Shown here: piece by piece, positions 5,718-6,810 of the stretch
How the letters are laid out: every line of letters starts with the position of its first letter
Numbering within the stretch: position 1 is the first letter of the stretch
From: Candidatus Omnitrophota bacterium
Lineage (GTDB): Bacteria > Omnitrophota > Gorgyraeia > 2-02-FULL-51-18 > JAGOUK01
Length of the DNA stretch: 6,810 bases
Direction: 5' to 3'
NCBI GenBank assembly: GCA_015231685.1
Contig: JADGBA010000041.1
Location: forward strand, 2,377 to 9,186
Notes under the pieces: generated by a model
Databases searched by the model: none
What the model saw: only the letters and a program-made list of their open reading frames with translations
What the model was told of the DNA's origin: nothing
Made by a program: the position numbers and the translations under genes

Positions 5718-6810
5718 ACCGCGCGTGATCACGCGACGCATCCTGGTGGAAATCGGCACCGAAGAAATTCCGGCGAATTACCTGTTTTATGCCGATGCCA
5801 ACGGCCAGGCCTATCTGCGCGAGCGGCTGCTTGCGGCGTTTGACGAAATCAATCCGCACGGAGCGTACCGGGCGGGAGCGGTGGAAATATTTCTGACGCC
5901 GAGAAGGATGATTTTTCATGTCCCTGCGCTGGAGTTTTCTCCGAAGGAGATTCATGAGACGGTGGTCGGGCCGCCGGCAGACAAGGCTTTTGCGGAGGAC
6001 GGATCGCCAACGCCGATGCTTGCGGGTTTTGCCAAAGCGAAGGGGATTGATCTCAAGAAAATCGTATGCAAAGAAGTCGGCGGAAAGAAGGTCGCCGCGT
6101 TTGAAAAACGCGTACGGCCGGAGCCGATCGAAAAGAAGATCGGTAAGTGGATGGAGCTTTTTCTGGGCAAACTTTCTTTTCCCAAGAATATGCGGTGGGA
6201 TGCCTCGGGCGCGGTTTTTCCCAGACCCATCCGGACGATTCTTTGCCTGGCGGATTCCCGGTGCGTGAAGTTGTCTTTGGCGGGGATCGCATCGTCCCGG
6301 CGCGTTCGTGTCTTTAAGGACGGGCGACGTCGTTTGCTCTCAGCCAGAAACCCGGAGCACTATTTTCAGCTATTGACAGAATCGGGTGTGGTCTGGGATC
6401 CGACACGGCGGCGCGAGATGATCCGTGCCGGCGTGGAAAAGGCGACCCTTAAGGCCGGAGGCAATCTCGCAGATCAGGAGGGGTTGCTGGAGGAAGTGGT
6501 CTTTCTAAGCGAATCTCCGGTGGTGGTGTCCGGATCCTTTGATGCCGCATTCGCGGATTTACCGCCGGCAGTCCTGAAGGCCAGCCTGGCCAAAGCGCAG
6601 AGACTTTTTAGTGTTTTTGATTCACAAGGCATTCAGCAACCCCATTTTGTGGCGGTGCTGGATGGCGCCTCCGGGGATAATCCGCGGGCAGTGCAAACCA
6701 TCGCCGCGATTCTGGCCGCCAAGCTCCAGGACAGCCGGTTTTTTTTCACGGAAGATCTGAAGATTTATTCGGACGCCGCCGGAGATGATGAGGGAGCGGG
6801 AAGACTTGAG
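5707..6810 (+). CDS. glyS: Glycyl-tRNA synthetase beta subunit, 3'-truncated by window edge, divergent
   Basis: The beta subunit of alpha2-beta2 GlyRS binds tRNA(Gly) and completes the enzyme made with GlyQ. The frame is open for 368 codons from ATG 5707 to the window end with no stop; the family is about 690 residues, so roughly the C-terminal half (including the HD-like and anticodon-binding regions) lies outside. Recognisable parts: ILVEIGTEEIPANYL at 12-25, TPRRM at 64-68, VVGPPADKAF at 86-95, LSFPKNMRW at 156-164, FPRPIRT at 171-177, GGNLADQEGLLEEVV at 251-265 and KLQDSRFFFTEDLK at 339-352. Several normally strict motifs have changed: the T-x-G-H-R-F segment reads SRRVRVF at 197-203, the M-K-x-H-Q-K-Y-F segment reads LAKAQRLF at 294-301, and the G-N-E-K-V segment reads TIAAI at 331-335. 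No frameshift is seen, so this is divergence and not decay. Identity rests also on the adjacent glyQ. Confidence 0.95.
   Translation, partial: MTPEPRVITRRILVEIGTEEIPANYLFYADANGQAYLRERLLAAFDEINPHGAYRAGAVEIFLTPRRMIFHVPALEFSPKEIHETVVGPPADKAFAEDGSPTPMLAGFAKAKGIDLKKIVCKEVGGKKVAAFEKRVRPEPIEKKIGKWMELFLGKLSFPKNMRWDASGAVFPRPIRTILCLADSRCVKLSLAGIASSRRVRVFKDGRRRLLSARNPEHYFQLLTESGVVWDPTRRREMIRAGVEKATLKAGGNLADQEGLLEEVVFLSESPVVVSGSFDAAFADLPPAVLKASLAKAQRLFSVFDSQGIQQPHFVAVLDGASGDNPRAVQTIAAILAAKLQDSRFFFTEDLKIYSDAAGDDEGAGRLE

Noticed and set aside
4806..5759. A 317-codon minus-strand open frame opposite glyQ
   Set aside because: Antisense shadow of the strongly conserved glyQ frame; the product is basic, with no recognised motif and no supporting context.
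6739..6746. Run of eight T in glyS, and seven-T runs elsewhere (for example 1623-1629 and 3925-3931), as possible slippage or frameshift sites
   Set aside because: The frames continue correctly through each run and the T tracts encode phenylalanines that fit the families (FFF in GlyS); no alternative frame of interest follows.
1..6810. Search for CRISPR arrays, tRNA or rRNA genes, insertion sequences, attachment sites, riboswitches and terminators
   Set aside because: No direct repeat arrays, cloverleaf-like sequence, transposase frame, or hairpin followed by a T run was seen, and there is no intergenic space to hold them.

Overview
The window is a tightly packed stretch of a bacterial housekeeping operon. 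Every base lies in or within a few bases of a gene, and all seven genes are on the + strand: hisS (5' end missing), aspS, ybeY, a DUF502 membrane-protein gene, recO, glyQ and glyS (3' end missing). Four junctions are 1-4 base stop/start overlaps, glyQ/glyS overlaps by 11 bases, and DUF502/recO has a 4-base gap. I see no promoter, terminator, RNA gene, repeat array or mobile element. The real promoter must lie upstream of the window, and the transcript continues past its end.

Region by region: 1-1199 is the histidyl-tRNA synthetase body; 1196-2962 is a full bacterial-type aspartyl-tRNA synthetase starting at GTG; 2959-3411 is YbeY, an rRNA-maturation metalloprotein, also starting at GTG; 3408-4109 is a two-helix DUF502 membrane protein; 4114-4863 is the recombination mediator RecO with its four-cysteine zinc site; 4863-5717 and 5707-6810 are the alpha and beta subunits of the alpha2-beta2 type glycyl-tRNA synthetase. 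Most products serve translation (three tRNA synthetases and a ribosome maturation factor). RecO is a common neighbour of glyQS, and the role of DUF502 is unknown.

Organism: a bacterium of moderately high GC with Shine-Dalgarno sites, two GTG starts in seven genes and alpha/beta GlyRS. The order ybeY ... recO-glyQ-glyS recalls the Firmicutes cluster ybeY-dgkA-cdd-era-recO-glyQ-glyS, but here DUF502 stands where dgkA-cdd-era would be and hisS-aspS is joined upstream. From memory this suits deltaproteobacterial-type or uncultivated (for example Omnitrophota-like) lineages. The assignment is a low-confidence inference.

I did not find an undescribed system; this is an ordinary core-gene region. 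What merits a second look is within the proteins: a YbeY with two altered active-site positions, an AspRS with the residues expected of a non-discriminating enzyme (Asp-tRNA(Asn) pathway), and a GlyS whose usually conserved motifs have drifted.
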